Notes: generated by a model not told the origin, from the sequence alone. A stretch of DNA of 47,797 nt from Carideicomes alvinocaridis (GCA_005473895.2 SRJI02000037.1:1-47797), one strand, 5' to 3'; counted from the stretch's first letter, positions 17,478 through 27,009 are shown. Made by a program: numbers and translations.

Positions 17478-18733
17478 CGCCCCTCGTCTTTGCCGTGAAG
17501 CTCCTGCTCGGGGTGCCCGTGGCGCTGGTGCTCGCGCTGACCGCCATCTGGTACGCCTGGGAAAGCGACAACACCCTGCTCTACGACAGCTTCGCCCAGA
17601 AGATGTTCGCGGGGCTGGAGAATTACGGGCTGCTGGCGATCCCGCTTTTCATGCTGACCGGCGAGCTGATGAACGAGGGCGGCATGACCCGGCGGCTGAT
17701 CAACGCAGCGCGGGTCTTTGTCGGCGGCTTCCGCGGGGGGCTCGCCTATATCAACCTGCTGGCCAACATGTTCATGGCGGCGATCATCGGCTCGGCCACG
17801 GCGCAGATCGCGGTGATGGCCCGCGCCATGACCCCCGAGATGGAGCGCGAGGGCTACGACAAGGGCTTTGCCGCGGCGACAACGGCGGCGGGCGGGCTGC
17901 TGGCGCCGGTGGTGCCGCCCTCGATGATGTTCGTGATCTACGGCGTGCTGGCGCAGATCCCCATCGGCGACATGTTCATCGCGGGGATCCTGCCCGGCCT
18001 GCTGCTGGCCGGCTCCTTTGCCGTGGCGGTCTTCCTGATCGGGCTGGTGGCGGATTTCCCCAAGGGCGACTGGTTCTCCGCCCCCGAGGCGGGGCGCGCG
18101 CTGCTGCAATGCCTGCCCGCGGCGCTGATCCCGGTGGCGATCATCGGCGGCATCCTCTTCGGCATCGCCACGCCCACGGAAAGCGCCGCCATCGCCTCGC
18201 TCATCGCGTTTCTCATCGGCTGGCTGATCTATGGCGAGCTGAAGCCCGGCGCGCTGTTCACCATGTTCCGGCGCACGGCGATCAATGCCTCGATGATCAT
18301 CTTCATGATCGCCACCGCCAATGTCTTCGGCTGGGTCATCATCTACGAGGCCCTGCCCCAGAAGCTTGCCGCGCTGCTGACCTCGGTGACGCAGGATCCC
18401 TTCGTCTTCCTGCTGATCGTCAACCTGATCCTGCTGGGCGTGGGGATGCTGATCGACGGCATCGCCGCGGTGATCCTGATCTCGCCCATCCTGCTGCCCA
18501 TCGCGATGAACGATTACGACATCAGCGCCTACCAGTTCGGCGTGGTGCTCTGCCTGAACCTCGCGCTCGGGCTGCTGACCCCGCCGGTGGGCGTGGGTCT
18601 CTACATCACCTCCTCGATGAGCGGCGTGTCGCCCTGGCGCATCCTCGCCTCGCTCTGGCCCTTCCTGCTTGCCGTGGCCGCGATCCTCGTGCTGCTCAGC
18701 CGCTTTCCCTGGCTGACCGAGGGAATGATCTAG
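17474..18733 (+). CDS. dctM: TRAP transporter large permease DctM
   Basis: This 419-residue integral membrane protein has about 12 hydrophobic helices and DctM landmarks. These include LLAIPLFMLTGELMNEGGMT near residue 50, GGFRGGLAYINLLANMFMAA, the PPSMMFVIYG substrate loop, GIATPTESAAIA and a C-terminal LLTPPVGVGLYITSS. Length is normal. It is the sodium-coupled transport subunit working with DctP and DctQ above. I chose ATG 17474 because it overlaps the dctQ stop. The longer in-frame extension upstream is antisense-like DNA within dctQ. Confidence 0.93.
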   Translation: MTPLVFAVKLLLGVPVALVLALTAIWYAWESDNTLLYDSFAQKMFAGLENYGLLAIPLFMLTGELMNEGGMTRRLINAARVFVGGFRGGLAYINLLANMFMAAIIGSATAQIAVMARAMTPEMEREGYDKGFAAATTAAGGLLAPVVPPSMMFVIYGVLAQIPIGDMFIAGILPGLLLAGSFAVAVFLIGLVADFPKGDWFSAPEAGRALLQCLPAALIPVAIIGGILFGIATPTESAAIASLIAFLIGWLIYGELKPGALFTMFRRTAINASMIIFMIATANVFGWVIIYEALPQKLAALLTSVTQDPFVFLLIVNLILLGVGMLIDGIAAVILISPILLPIAMNDYDISAYQFGVVLCLNLALGLLTPPVGVGLYITSSMSGVSPWRILASLWPFLLAVAAILVLLSRFPWLTEGMI

Positions 18734-18839
18734 CCCGGTCTCTGCGTTGAGGGCCGGCGGGCGGGTCGTTAAGGTTTCCTCGCAAGCCACAGGCTGAAGC
18801 GGCGCCGCGGGCATGGGCGGGGGAGACCGGGCAGAGGCG

Positions 18840-19751
18840 ATGGACGATCGGCTGAAACTTCGACACCTGCGGGTGTTCCTCGCGATTGCCGAGGCGGGCA
18901 CCGTGACCGGCGCCGCGCGCAAGCTCAACTCGGCGCAGCCCGCCGTGTCGCGCACCCTGCGGGAACTGGAGGAGATCGTGGGCCGGCCGCTCTTTCAGCG
19001 CACGTCCCGCGGGCTGGTCCGGACCGAGGCCGGGGACGAGCTCTATCGCTTTGCCACCGTCGCCTCCGGCCAGCTGGAGGAGGGGATCGCCCGCGCTTCC
19101 GGGCTCGACGAGGCGGCGAGCGTCCGCATCGGCGCCCTGCCCAACCTGCTGGCCTCGCTGCTGCCGCCGGTGGTGCGCCGCTTCAAGGAGGAATCCCCGC
19201 GGACGGTCTTCCGCATCGAGACCGGGACCATCGCCTACCTGCTGGCGCATCTGCGGCGGGGCAATATCGACTTCGTCATGGGCCGCATGGCCGACCCCGA
19301 TTCGATGCAGGGCCTGTCCTTCGAATATATCTGGGAGGAAGAGCTGCCATTCGCCGCCCGCACCGGCCATCCCCTGGCGGGGCGCCGCAAGATCACGCTG
19401 CGCGAGGTGGACGATTACCCGGTCATCCTGCCCCTGCCCGGCACCGTGATCCGGACCGAGGTCGACCGGGCAATCGCGGAGCGCGGTTCCAGCGGGTTCG
19501 CGAATATCATCGAGACGGTATCGGTGGAGTTCGGGCGGAAGCTGCTCCAGCTCACCGACGCGATCTTCGTGTTTCCGGTCAACGCGCTGGCCGAGGAGTT
19601 CGACAGCGGGCGTATCGTCCGGCTCGACCTCGAAATCGCGCCGATCCGCTCTCCGGTGGGGATCACCGTCGATCCCGTGGCCCAGCCCAGCGGCGCCTCG
19701 GCGCGCGTGCTGGAGCTGCTGCGAGAGGCGGCTCGCTCGCACGCTTCATAA
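18840..19751 (+). CDS. LysR-family transcriptional regulator (GbpR/PcaQ-like)
   Basis: This 303-residue LysR protein has an HTH at about 5-62: LKLRHLRVFLAIAEAGTVTG, LNSAQPAVSRTLRELEEIVG and LFQRTSRGLVRTEAG. An effector domain begins around 88 with VRIGALPNLLASLLPPVV. The style resembles galactose-binding-protein regulator/PcaQ proteins. The ATG at 18840 gives the usual short N-terminus; an in-frame start at 18813 would add nine residues. It is followed on the same strand, after 105 bp, by the TAXI transporter and sulfatase genes. I infer it controls that operon. Confidence 0.9.
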   Translation: MDDRLKLRHLRVFLAIAEAGTVTGAARKLNSAQPAVSRTLRELEEIVGRPLFQRTSRGLVRTEAGDELYRFATVASGQLEEGIARASGLDEAASVRIGALPNLLASLLPPVVRRFKEESPRTVFRIETGTIAYLLAHLRRGNIDFVMGRMADPDSMQGLSFEYIWEEELPFAARTGHPLAGRRKITLREVDDYPVILPLPGTVIRTEVDRAIAERGSSGFANIIETVSVEFGRKLLQLTDAIFVFPVNALAEEFDSGRIVRLDLEIAPIRSPVGITVDPVAQPSGASARVLELLREAARSHAS

Positions 19752-19856
19752 CAATTCTGGTATACCGTCATCGAAAGGGGCATTTCCACCGCGCCTTTCC
19801 TCTCCCTAGTCTGCCCCCCGGAGGACCCGTCACACGGGCCAATGGGAGGACAAGCC
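19752..19856 (+). promoter_or_regulatory. Promoter region of the TAXI-sulfatase operon with GGTATACC palindrome
   Basis: The gap begins with AT-rich AACAATTCTG and an 8-bp palindrome GGTATACC (19759-19766). GTATAC-centred palindromes are typical operators of GntR/FCD regulators, but the adjacent regulator is LysR-type. A Shine-Dalgarno GGGAGGA sits at 19844-19850 before the ATG at 19857. Confidence 0.35.
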
Positions 19857-20873
19857 ATGATCAATTCGTTTCGCTCGTTTCTGGCGTCTGCGCTGCTGGT
19901 GACGGCGGCCACGACCACCACCGCCACCGCGCAGACCTATTCCGTCGAGGGCGCGAGCCCCGCCTCGCTGACCGGCATCGTCGCGCAGACGCTGGCGCAG
20001 CATGCCAGCCGCGCCGACGTGGACCTGCAGGCGGTGCTGGGCCAGACCCTGACCAAGTCCGCGCTCAAGCTCGGCGCCGGGCAGATCGACCTCGCCGTGG
20101 TGCCGCCGCTCGCCTTCAAGGCCATGCAGCGCGGCTCCGGCCCCTATGCGGACCTGGGCGAACAGGCGCAGACCTTGTCGCAGAATGTCCGCTTTCTCTT
20201 CAGCTTCCCGGGCGGGACCTTTCACACCATCGTCTGGGCCGACAGCGGCATCGAGGACTGGGACGACGTGGAGGGCAAGCGGGTCTATATCGGCCCGCCC
20301 GCCGGCGCGGCCAACGCGATGATCCGCGGCATGATCGAGCTTGCCACCGGCGGGCTGAAGGACGGCGAGGATTACGAGGGCATCCGCGCGCCCTGGAGCT
20401 CGGGGCAGCAGGCCTTCCAGGACGGGCAGTTCGACGTCTTCGTCGCCTCCACGGCGGTCGGCCAGCAATCCATCAACGAGCTGGGCCTCCAGCGCGAGAT
20501 CCGCATCCTCGGCATCCCCGAAGACGTCACCCAAAGCGACGGCTGGGCCGAGCACAACGCCAAGATGGGCCTCGATACCGCGACCATCCCGGCGGGCACC
20601 TATTCCGGCCAGGCCAACAGCGACCAGGACCTGCAGACCAACGTCACCGTCATGATGATGGCGGCCAACAAGGACCTGCCGGAAGAGGTCGCCTACAAGC
20701 TGACCAAGATCTACTGGGAGAACCTTCCGGAGATGAAGAAGCAGAACGCGCTCATGCGGTCGATCGACGAATCGAAACCCTTCGAGGGCGCGGCCGCGCC
20801 GCTGCACCCGGGCGCGCTGCGCTACTACGAGGAACAGGGCATCGAGGTGCCTGAAGAGCTGGTCGGCGGCTGA
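19857..20873 (+). CDS. TAXI-family TRAP substrate-binding protein
   Basis: This 338-residue periplasmic protein begins MINSFRSFLASALLVTAA and continues to a likely AxA cleavage site near residue 24. The mature part has TAXI features: QTLTKSALKLGAGQIDLAVV, FSFPGGTFHTIVW and RVYIGPPAGAANAMIRGM, a later QAFQDGQFDVFVA, and KIYWENLPEMKKQNALM near the end. It supplies substrate to the fused 4TM-12TM permease encoded next. The start at 19857 follows a strong GGGAGGA. No ligand can be named from sequence. The neighbouring sulfatase suggests a sulfate or phosphonate ester. Confidence 0.85.
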   Translation: MINSFRSFLASALLVTAATTTTATAQTYSVEGASPASLTGIVAQTLAQHASRADVDLQAVLGQTLTKSALKLGAGQIDLAVVPPLAFKAMQRGSGPYADLGEQAQTLSQNVRFLFSFPGGTFHTIVWADSGIEDWDDVEGKRVYIGPPAGAANAMIRGMIELATGGLKDGEDYEGIRAPWSSGQQAFQDGQFDVFVASTAVGQQSINELGLQREIRILGIPEDVTQSDGWAEHNAKMGLDTATIPAGTYSGQANSDQDLQTNVTVMMMAANKDLPEEVAYKLTKIYWENLPEMKKQNALMRSIDESKPFEGAAAPLHPGALRYYEEQGIEVPEELVGG

Positions 20874-20880
20874 AGGACAT

Positions 20881-20907
20881 CCGGCTCCGCGCCTGCCGCG
20901 GAGCCGG
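20881..20907 (+). promoter_or_regulatory. Strong hairpin between TAXI binding protein and permease genes
   Basis: A perfect 11-bp stem (CCGGCTCCGCG at 20881-20891, CGCGGAGCCGG at 20897-20907) closes a CCTGC loop. It fills the 46-bp gap after the binding-protein stop. No T-run follows, so I read it as an mRNA-stabilising or attenuating hairpin, not a full terminator. Confidence 0.65.
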
Positions 20908-20919
20908 GAGGCTTGATCC

Positions 20920-22863
20920 ATGATGAATTCCGACCATCGCATCGCGCAGAGCGTTTCCCTCGTGGCAGGGCTGGCCGTCGCACTTCTCGGCCTGATCAAC
21001 GTCATGCCCGCCTATCCCGGCCTGCCGCGGCTCGGCCCCTTCCCGGTGGAATGGTTCCGGCCGCTGTTCTTCTGGCTGTCGACGCTCTCCGCCTCGGCCG
21101 CGCTGCTGGCGCAGGGCCGGGCCGGACGCATCCCCGGCTGGCTGGACACCGCGCTGCTGGTGCTGGCCGTGGGGGCGACGGGCTATGCCTGCTGGGAATA
21201 CTGGCGGATCGGGCTGGTGCTGAAGAACTCTGTGATGTTCTTCAGCCCGCGCGAGGCATGGATCGCGACGCTCGCCGCCGCCGCCGCGCTCTACCTTTGC
21301 TGGCGGGTCTGGGGCGGGGCCATCGCGCTGCTCGGGGCGGTGGCCTTTGCCTATCTCGCCACCGGGTCGGACTGGCCCGGCTTCCTGCGCACGGCGCCCA
21401 ACAACATGGCCGAGACGATCTCGCAGAACATCTGGTTCGCGACCGACCAGGGCATCCTCGGTGACATCATGGGCATCGTGCTCAGCACGGTTCTGCCCTT
21501 CATCATCCTCGGCGCCATCCTTGAGGGCGCCGGCGCGGGCAAGTCAATGATCCGCGTCTCCTTCCGGCTGATGCGCGGCTTCAAGGGCGGGCCCGCCTAT
21601 GCCGCGATCACCGCCTCGGCGCTGTTTGGCACCGTCTCGGGCAGCGCGGTGGCCAACGTGGTGGGCACCGGCGTCGTCACCATCCCGATGATCCGGCGGC
21701 GCGGCTTTTCCCCGAATTTCGCGGGCGCGGTCGAGGCCGCCGCCTCCACCGGCGGGCAGATCCTGCCGCCGATCATGGGCGCCGCCGCGCTGGTCATGGC
21801 CGACCTGCTGGGGGTGAGCTATCTCACCGTCATCACCGCGGCGCTGGTGCCGGGTATCGCCTATTACGTGAGCCTGTTCCTCGCCGTCTATTTCGAGGCC
21901 AACCGCCTGGGCATCCGCCCCGAGGCCGAGCTGGACCCGGATCTCGAGGTCACCGGCCAGGACATCGCCAACCTGCTGCTGGTCTTCGGGCCCATCGCGC
22001 TGATCGTCTACCTGCTGATCGGGGGCGCCTCGCCCGCCGGGGCCTCCATCGCGGCGATCGGCCTGCTGATCCCGCTCAGCTTCATCAACCCCGCGATCCG
22101 GCGCGCGCCCTGGCAGCTCGTCACCGCGCTTGCCCAGGGCGGGCGGACGGTGGGCCAGCTGGCCATCGCGATCGCTGTGGTGGGCATCGTGGTCGCCACG
22201 CTGTCCGCCACCGGGATGCCGACGAAATTCGCCGTGCTGCTGTCGGCGGCGGCGGAAAGCTCGCTGCTGGCCTCGCTCCTGATCGCCGCGCTCGGCTGCG
22301 TGGTGCTGGGGATGGGGATGCCCACCCTGCCCGCCTATATCGCGATCGTGGTCGTCATGGGCCCCACGCTCCAGGGCTTCGGGCTGGAGCTGCTGACGGT
22401 GCACATGTTCGTCTTCTTCTTCGGCGTGGCCTCGGTGATCACCCCGCCGGTGGCCATCGCCTCCTATGCCGCCGCGGCCATTTCGCAGGGCCGACCCATC
22501 GCGACCGCGGTGGCCTCCAGCCGGTTGGGGGCGATGATCTTCCTCATCCCCTTCGCCTTCGCCTTCAACCCCGAGCTCCTGGTGACGCCCGAGGCGACGC
22601 CGAACGGCTATTCGCCCTGGGAATTCGGGCTGTCGATCCTCTGCCTCGCGGCGGCGCTCTACCTTTGTGCCAGCGGGCTGGGCGGGTTCGACCGGGCGCG
22701 CCTGTCCGCGCTGGACCGGCTGCTGCGGCTCGCCGCGACGGCCTGCCTGCTGGCCTCTTCCATCGCGCTCAACCTGCTGGGGCTGGTGATCGGCCTCGGC
22801 GTGATCGCCTTCCACCTCCACGCCACCCGCGCCCCGCGGGCCGACCTGACCGAGACGACATGA
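20920..22863 (+). CDS. TRAP/TAXI fused permease (4TM-12TM)
   Basis: This 647-residue membrane protein fuses the DctQ-like and DctM-like parts, as is usual for TAXI systems. The N-terminal four to six helices cover roughly residues 1-170. The DctM-like core then shows IVLSTVLPFIILGAILEGAG, SGSAVANVVGTGVVTIPMI, GGQILPPIMGAAALVMAD and GMGMPTLPAYIAIVVV, with VITPPVAIASYAAAAI near residue 510. Another ATG lies one codon downstream. The stop overlaps the sulfatase start (ATGA at 22860-22863), so importer and hydrolase are translationally coupled. Confidence 0.92.
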   Translation: MMNSDHRIAQSVSLVAGLAVALLGLINVMPAYPGLPRLGPFPVEWFRPLFFWLSTLSASAALLAQGRAGRIPGWLDTALLVLAVGATGYACWEYWRIGLVLKNSVMFFSPREAWIATLAAAAALYLCWRVWGGAIALLGAVAFAYLATGSDWPGFLRTAPNNMAETISQNIWFATDQGILGDIMGIVLSTVLPFIILGAILEGAGAGKSMIRVSFRLMRGFKGGPAYAAITASALFGTVSGSAVANVVGTGVVTIPMIRRRGFSPNFAGAVEAAASTGGQILPPIMGAAALVMADLLGVSYLTVITAALVPGIAYYVSLFLAVYFEANRLGIRPEAELDPDLEVTGQDIANLLLVFGPIALIVYLLIGGASPAGASIAAIGLLIPLSFINPAIRRAPWQLVTALAQGGRTVGQLAIAIAVVGIVVATLSATGMPTKFAVLLSAAAESSLLASLLIAALGCVVLGMGMPTLPAYIAIVVVMGPTLQGFGLELLTVHMFVFFFGVASVITPPVAIASYAAAAISQGRPIATAVASSRLGAMIFLIPFAFAFNPELLVTPEATPNGYSPWEFGLSILCLAAALYLCASGLGGFDRARLSALDRLLRLAATACLLASSIALNLLGLVIGLGVIAFHLHATRAPRADLTETT

Positions 22864-24530
22864 CCAGACCGATCAAGAACATCCTCTTCATCATGTTCGA
22901 CCAGCTTCGCTGGGACTACCTGAGCTGCTACGGCCACCCGAGGCTCGAGACGCCCAACATCGACCGCCTGGCCGGCATGGGCGTCCGCTTCGACCGGGCC
23001 TATGTGCAGTCGCCGCTTTGCGGGCCCTCGCGCATGTCCACCTATACCGGGCGCTACGTGCACTCCCACGGGGCCAGCTGGAACGGCGTGCCGCTCAAGG
23101 TCGGCGAACGCACCATGGGCGATCACCTGCGCGAGGCGGGGGTGGATGCCTGGCTGGTCGGCAAGACCCACATGAAGGCCGATGCCGAGGGGATGGCCCG
23201 GCTGGGGCTGGAACCCGACAGCATGATCGGCGTGCGCGTCGCCGAATGCGGCTTCGACGTCTTCGAACGCGACGACGGGCTGCGCCCCGAGGGGCCGGAC
23301 GGGCTGTACGATCCCAAGGGCGCGCGGCGCTACAACGACTGGCTGCGCGAAAAGGGCTATGGCGGAGAGAACCCGTGGCACGACCACGCGAATTCCGCCG
23401 TGGACGCCGAGGGCAACGTGCTGTCGGGCTGGTTCATGAAGAACGTCTCCCACCCGGCCAACATCGCCGAGGAGGACAGCGAGACGCCCTACCTCACCCG
23501 CCGCGCGATGGAGTTCATGCAGCAGGCCGAGGCGCCGTGGCTCTGCCACCTGTCCTATATCAAGCCGCACTGGCCCTATGTCGCGCCGGCGCCCTACAAC
23601 GACATGTACGGCCATAACGACCTGCTGCCGCCGGTCCGGACGGAGGCCGAGTTCGAGAATGCCCATCCCGTGCTGCGGGCGATGATGAACAGCCCCGTCG
23701 GCCGCGCCTTTTCCCGCGACGAGGTGCGCGAGACCGTGCTGCCGGTCTACATGGGCCTGATCAAGCAATGCGACGACCAGATGGGCGTGCTGTTCGACTG
23801 GATGGAGCGCGAGGGCCGGATGGAGGACACGATGATCGTCGTGACCTCCGATCACGGCGACTACATGGGCGACCACTGGATGGGGGAAAAGACCTTCTTC
23901 CACGACGCCGCCATCCGCGTGCCGCTCATCGTCTACGACCCCCGCCCCGAGGCCGATGCGACGCGCGGCACGGCCTGCGACGCGCTGGTCGAGCAGATCG
24001 ACCTCGTGCCCACCTTCATCGAGGCCGCGGGCGGAGAGCCGCCCTACCACGTGGTCGAGGGGCGATCCCTGCTGCCCTTCCTGCGCGGCGAGACGCCCGC
24101 CGATTGGCGGAGCCACGTCATCGCGGAATACGACTTCTCCGCCGCGCCGATCGCCGACGCGCTGGATCTCGGACCGCGCGAAGCGATCTGCTTCATGGTC
24201 CATGACGGCCGCTGGAAGCTGGTGCATTGCGAAGGCGGCCTGCCGCCCCTGCTGTTCGACCTGGAAAACGACCCCGGCGAAGTCCGCGACCTCGGCACCA
24301 GTCCCGTCCATGCCGAGGTGATCGACAGGCTCTATGACAGGCTTTTCGAATGGGCCCGCCGCCCCTCGCAGCGCACCACCCGCAGCGAGGCGCAACTGCG
24401 CGAGATGCGCCAGGGCCCGCGGCGCCGCGGTGTGGTGCTGGGGGTCTACGACGAGAACGACGTGCCGCTGGACCTGACCGTGCGCTACCGCGACCGGCGG
24501 GCCCGGGTCGTGGCGGAATCGCAGGAATAG
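22860..24530 (+). CDS. Cytoplasmic sulfatase / phosphonate monoester hydrolase-like enzyme
   Basis: This 556-residue alkaline-phosphatase-superfamily hydrolase has Cys54 in a CGPSR motif (C-x-P-S-R). This is the signature cysteine converted to formylglycine, followed by the STYTGR segment. Metal-binding Asp14 lies in LFIMFDQLRWDYLSCYG, a second site in VVTSDHGDYMGDHWMGEK, and KPHWPYVAP is in the middle. The long form and the N-terminal DQLRxDY are shared by choline-sulfatase and phosphonate monoester hydrolase groups. There is no signal peptide, so it should act in the cytoplasm on material brought in by the coupled TAXI permease. A formylglycine-generating enzyme is not encoded in this window. 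Confidence 0.85.
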   Translation: MTRPIKNILFIMFDQLRWDYLSCYGHPRLETPNIDRLAGMGVRFDRAYVQSPLCGPSRMSTYTGRYVHSHGASWNGVPLKVGERTMGDHLREAGVDAWLVGKTHMKADAEGMARLGLEPDSMIGVRVAECGFDVFERDDGLRPEGPDGLYDPKGARRYNDWLREKGYGGENPWHDHANSAVDAEGNVLSGWFMKNVSHPANIAEEDSETPYLTRRAMEFMQQAEAPWLCHLSYIKPHWPYVAPAPYNDMYGHNDLLPPVRTEAEFENAHPVLRAMMNSPVGRAFSRDEVRETVLPVYMGLIKQCDDQMGVLFDWMEREGRMEDTMIVVTSDHGDYMGDHWMGEKTFFHDAAIRVPLIVYDPRPEADATRGTACDALVEQIDLVPTFIEAAGGEPPYHVVEGRSLLPFLRGETPADWRSHVIAEYDFSAAPIADALDLGPREAICFMVHDGRWKLVHCEGGLPPLLFDLENDPGEVRDLGTSPVHAEVIDRLYDRLFEWARRPSQRTTRSEAQLREMRQGPRRRGVVLGVYDENDVPLDLTVRYRDRRARVVAESQE

Positions 24531-24654
24531 CAGGCGGGGCCGGCGTGGCCTGGCATTCGGGCGGCAAGTCCAGCTGCGGTCCGGGCTCTTCCGGCGATGA
24601 TGCCGGCCGCCCTGTGGATGCATGGAACCGCCGGCTCGCCGGTCCCGCTCCGCC

Positions 24655-25410
24655 TCACGCCACGCTCCGGTTGCCCAAGGCGCGCGAGATCAGCTGGGCG
24701 TAGCGTCTGACCGCCGCCCCCAGCTCTTCTTCGCGTTCGGGGCTGGAGATGCGGAATTCCGGCCCCGAGACGCCGACCGCCGCGACGGGCTCGTTGCGGG
24801 CGTCACGGACCACGGCGGCAAGACCCCAGACGCTGTCCCGCCACTCCCCGCGGTTCACGGAATAGCCCCGCTCCCGCGTGAGGCGCAATTCATCCCGCAG
24901 CGCCTCGGGGTCGGTGATCGTGTGTTTGGAAAAGGCCTCGAGCCCGGTGAGCACCGGCGCCAGCTCCTCCTCCGGAAGCGCCGACAGGAGCGCCTTGCCG
25001 GTCGCCACGCAATAGGCCGGGGCGCGGCCGCCGGTCCGGGTATAGGCGCCCACCGGCTGCGGGCTGTCGATCTTGTCGATGTAGATCACCTCGCTCCGGT
25101 CGAGCACCGACAGGTGCACCGCCTCGCCGGTCTCCTGCGCGAGGTCGTGCAGCAGGACCGAGGCGCTCTTGCGCAGGTCCAGCCGGTCGACGATCTGCGC
25201 GCCCATCTCCCACAGCTTGAGACCGCTGGAGAATTCCTTGGTCTCCGGGTCCTGGACGAGATAGCCGGCATGTTCGAGCGTCTTGAGAACGCGGTGCGCA
25301 TTGCTTTTCATCAGGCCAAGCTCGTTCGCCACGTGGGCCGACCGCACCGGCCGCGGGGAGGCCGCCACGTGTTCGAGCACCTGCAGGCCCTTCAGCAATG
25401 TCTTGTCCAT
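24655..25410 (-). CDS. IclR-family transcriptional regulator
   Basis: This 251-residue IclR protein has an N-terminal winged HTH (about 1-65): LLKGLQVLEHVAASPRPVRS, ANELGLMKSNAHRVLKTLEH and AGYLVQDPETKEFS. Its effector domain has VYIDKIDSPQPVGAYTRTGG, RAPAYCVATGKALLSALPE and VAAVGVSGPEFRI. It is the last gene, 72 bp after tctA, on the same strand as the organosulfur/Tct operon and convergent with the sulfatase gene. I infer that it regulates the operon beginning at 36342. It may instead be transcribed from its own promoter. Confidence 0.9.
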   Translation of the reverse strand: MDKTLLKGLQVLEHVAASPRPVRSAHVANELGLMKSNAHRVLKTLEHAGYLVQDPETKEFSSGLKLWEMGAQIVDRLDLRKSASVLLHDLAQETGEAVHLSVLDRSEVIYIDKIDSPQPVGAYTRTGGRAPAYCVATGKALLSALPEEELAPVLTGLEAFSKHTITDPEALRDELRLTRERGYSVNRGEWRDSVWGLAAVVRDARNEPVAAVGVSGPEFRISSPEREEELGAAVRRYAQLISRALGNRSVA

Positions 25411-25481
25411 CCCCGCCTCCGGTTCACGTCATTGCCGGGCTTCTACAGATTCCACCCGCGGCCGCCAAGCAACCCTGACGA

Positions 25482-26999
25482 TCACAGCTCGTTGGTCGCC
25501 ACACCTCCCGCTTGATCGCGCCGGGCCCGGATCGCCGGCAGCAGGATGCGCCCGAAGACCGCCAGCAGCGTCGCCGCATAGAAGACCAGCGCGAGCCAGC
25601 TCTGGAAGAAGGCGGTGTAGTCGCCCCGGCCGATGATCAGCACGCGCTGCATGTTGTTCTCCAGCAGCGGCGACAGGACGAAGCCGATCAGGAAGGCCGC
25701 CGCGGGGATCTGCAGGATGCGGAAGCCGATACCCACGAGGCCCGCGACGAACATCACCCAGATGTCGAAGACGGAATTGGAGATCGCGAAGGAGCCGATG
25801 ACCGTCAGCACGATGACCACCGGGAACATCACGTCGCGCGGCACCTCCACGATGCGCTGGATGTAGCGGGTGCCGTAGCGGCCGACGCCGAACAGGATCG
25901 CCGAGGAGACGAAGAGCGTGATGTAGAGCGCGTGGACGAAATTCATGTTGTTGGCAAAGAGCATAGGCCCCGGCGCCAGCCCGTGGAAATAGAAGGCGCC
26001 CAGCAGCATGGCCCCCACGATGTCGCCCGGGATGCCGAGCGCCAGCAGCGGGATCAGGGTCGAGGCGCCGGTGCCGCTGTTGGCGCTTTCGGCCGCCGCG
26101 ACGCCCGAAAGCGCGCCCTTGCCGAAATCGTCGCCATCCGGTGCGGTGCGCCGCGCCTCGGCATAGGACACGAAGGTCGAGGCCGTGCCGCCGATGCCGG
26201 GTATCGCGCCCAGCAGCACGCCGATGCCGCTGCCCTTGAGGATCGTGGGCAGGACCATGCGGAAGTCCTTCATCGACAGCCGCTTGTGCCCCCCCTCCGG
26301 CGCGCGGCCCGGGCCCGAGCGTTCCTGACGCGGCCCGAAGTAGTAGAGCAGGATGTCCGGCAGTGCGAAGAGCCCCACCAGCAGCGGCATGAAGGCGATG
26401 CCGTCGAACAGGTTGGGCGAGCCGAAGGTGAACCGCTCCGACGCGTAGACAAGGTCGAGCCCCACGGTCCCGGCCAAGAGGCCGAGCGCGCCGCCGGTGA
26501 TCCCCTTGAGCAGCCCGGAGGTGGAGATCGCGGCGATCACCGTCAGCGAGAAGACGATCAGCGCGAAAAGCTCCACCGGCCCGAAGCTGAGGCTGAGCTG
26601 CGCCAGCGCGCCCGCCAGCAGCACCAGCGCCAGCACCGAGATGAAATCGCCGATGAAGGACGCGAAGAGCGCGGTGTCCAGCGCCTCCAGCGCGCGGCCC
26701 TTCCGCGACAGGGGATAGCCGTCGATCATGGTACAGGCCGCGGCGGGCGTGCCCGGCACGTTCAGCAGGATGGCCGAGATCGAGCCCCCGAAGAGCCCGC
26801 CCTTGGCGATGCCGAAGATCAGCACCAGCCCCGGCAGCGGGTCGAGGAACAGCGTGAACGGCAGCAGGACCGAGATCGCCATGGTGATGGTCAGGCCGGG
26901 GATGGCCCCGATGATGGCGCCCGCGGACACGCCCAGCGGCAGGAAGAGCAGGACCTTCCAGTCCAGGATCATCGCGAAGACGCTTGCCCCGTATTCCAT
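25482..26999 (-). CDS. tctA: Tripartite tricarboxylate transporter large permease TctA
   Basis: This 505-residue membrane protein has the TctA layout of about 12 helices and its repeated motifs. These are GAIIGAIPGLTITMAISVLL near residue 25, FGIAKGGLFGGSISAILLNVPGTP near 65-90 and the second-half repeat IGVLLGAIPGIGGTASTFVS near 260. AAESANSGTGASTLIPLLALGIPGD appears near 305. It is the main transport subunit, driven by a proton or sodium gradient, and acts with TctB and periplasmic TctC encoded just upstream. Ten bases separate it from tctB. Confidence 0.93.
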   Translation of the reverse strand: MEYGASVFAMILDWKVLLFLPLGVSAGAIIGAIPGLTITMAISVLLPFTLFLDPLPGLVLIFGIAKGGLFGGSISAILLNVPGTPAAACTMIDGYPLSRKGRALEALDTALFASFIGDFISVLALVLLAGALAQLSLSFGPVELFALIVFSLTVIAAISTSGLLKGITGGALGLLAGTVGLDLVYASERFTFGSPNLFDGIAFMPLLVGLFALPDILLYYFGPRQERSGPGRAPEGGHKRLSMKDFRMVLPTILKGSGIGVLLGAIPGIGGTASTFVSYAEARRTAPDGDDFGKGALSGVAAAESANSGTGASTLIPLLALGIPGDIVGAMLLGAFYFHGLAPGPMLFANNMNFVHALYITLFVSSAILFGVGRYGTRYIQRIVEVPRDVMFPVVIVLTVIGSFAISNSVFDIWVMFVAGLVGIGFRILQIPAAAFLIGFVLSPLLENNMQRVLIIGRGDYTAFFQSWLALVFYAATLLAVFGRILLPAIRARRDQAGGVATNEL

Positions 27000-27009
27000 G
27001 GTCGGCTCC

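Noticed and set aside
17339-18955. Reverse-strand open frame opposite dctM
   Set aside because: Composition is His/Asp/Gln/Arg-biased, typical of the antisense of membrane-protein codons; dctM is clearly real.
21544-22821. Reverse-strand open frame opposite the TAXI permease
   Set aside because: It shows the same antisense composition artefact and no homology to any family I know.
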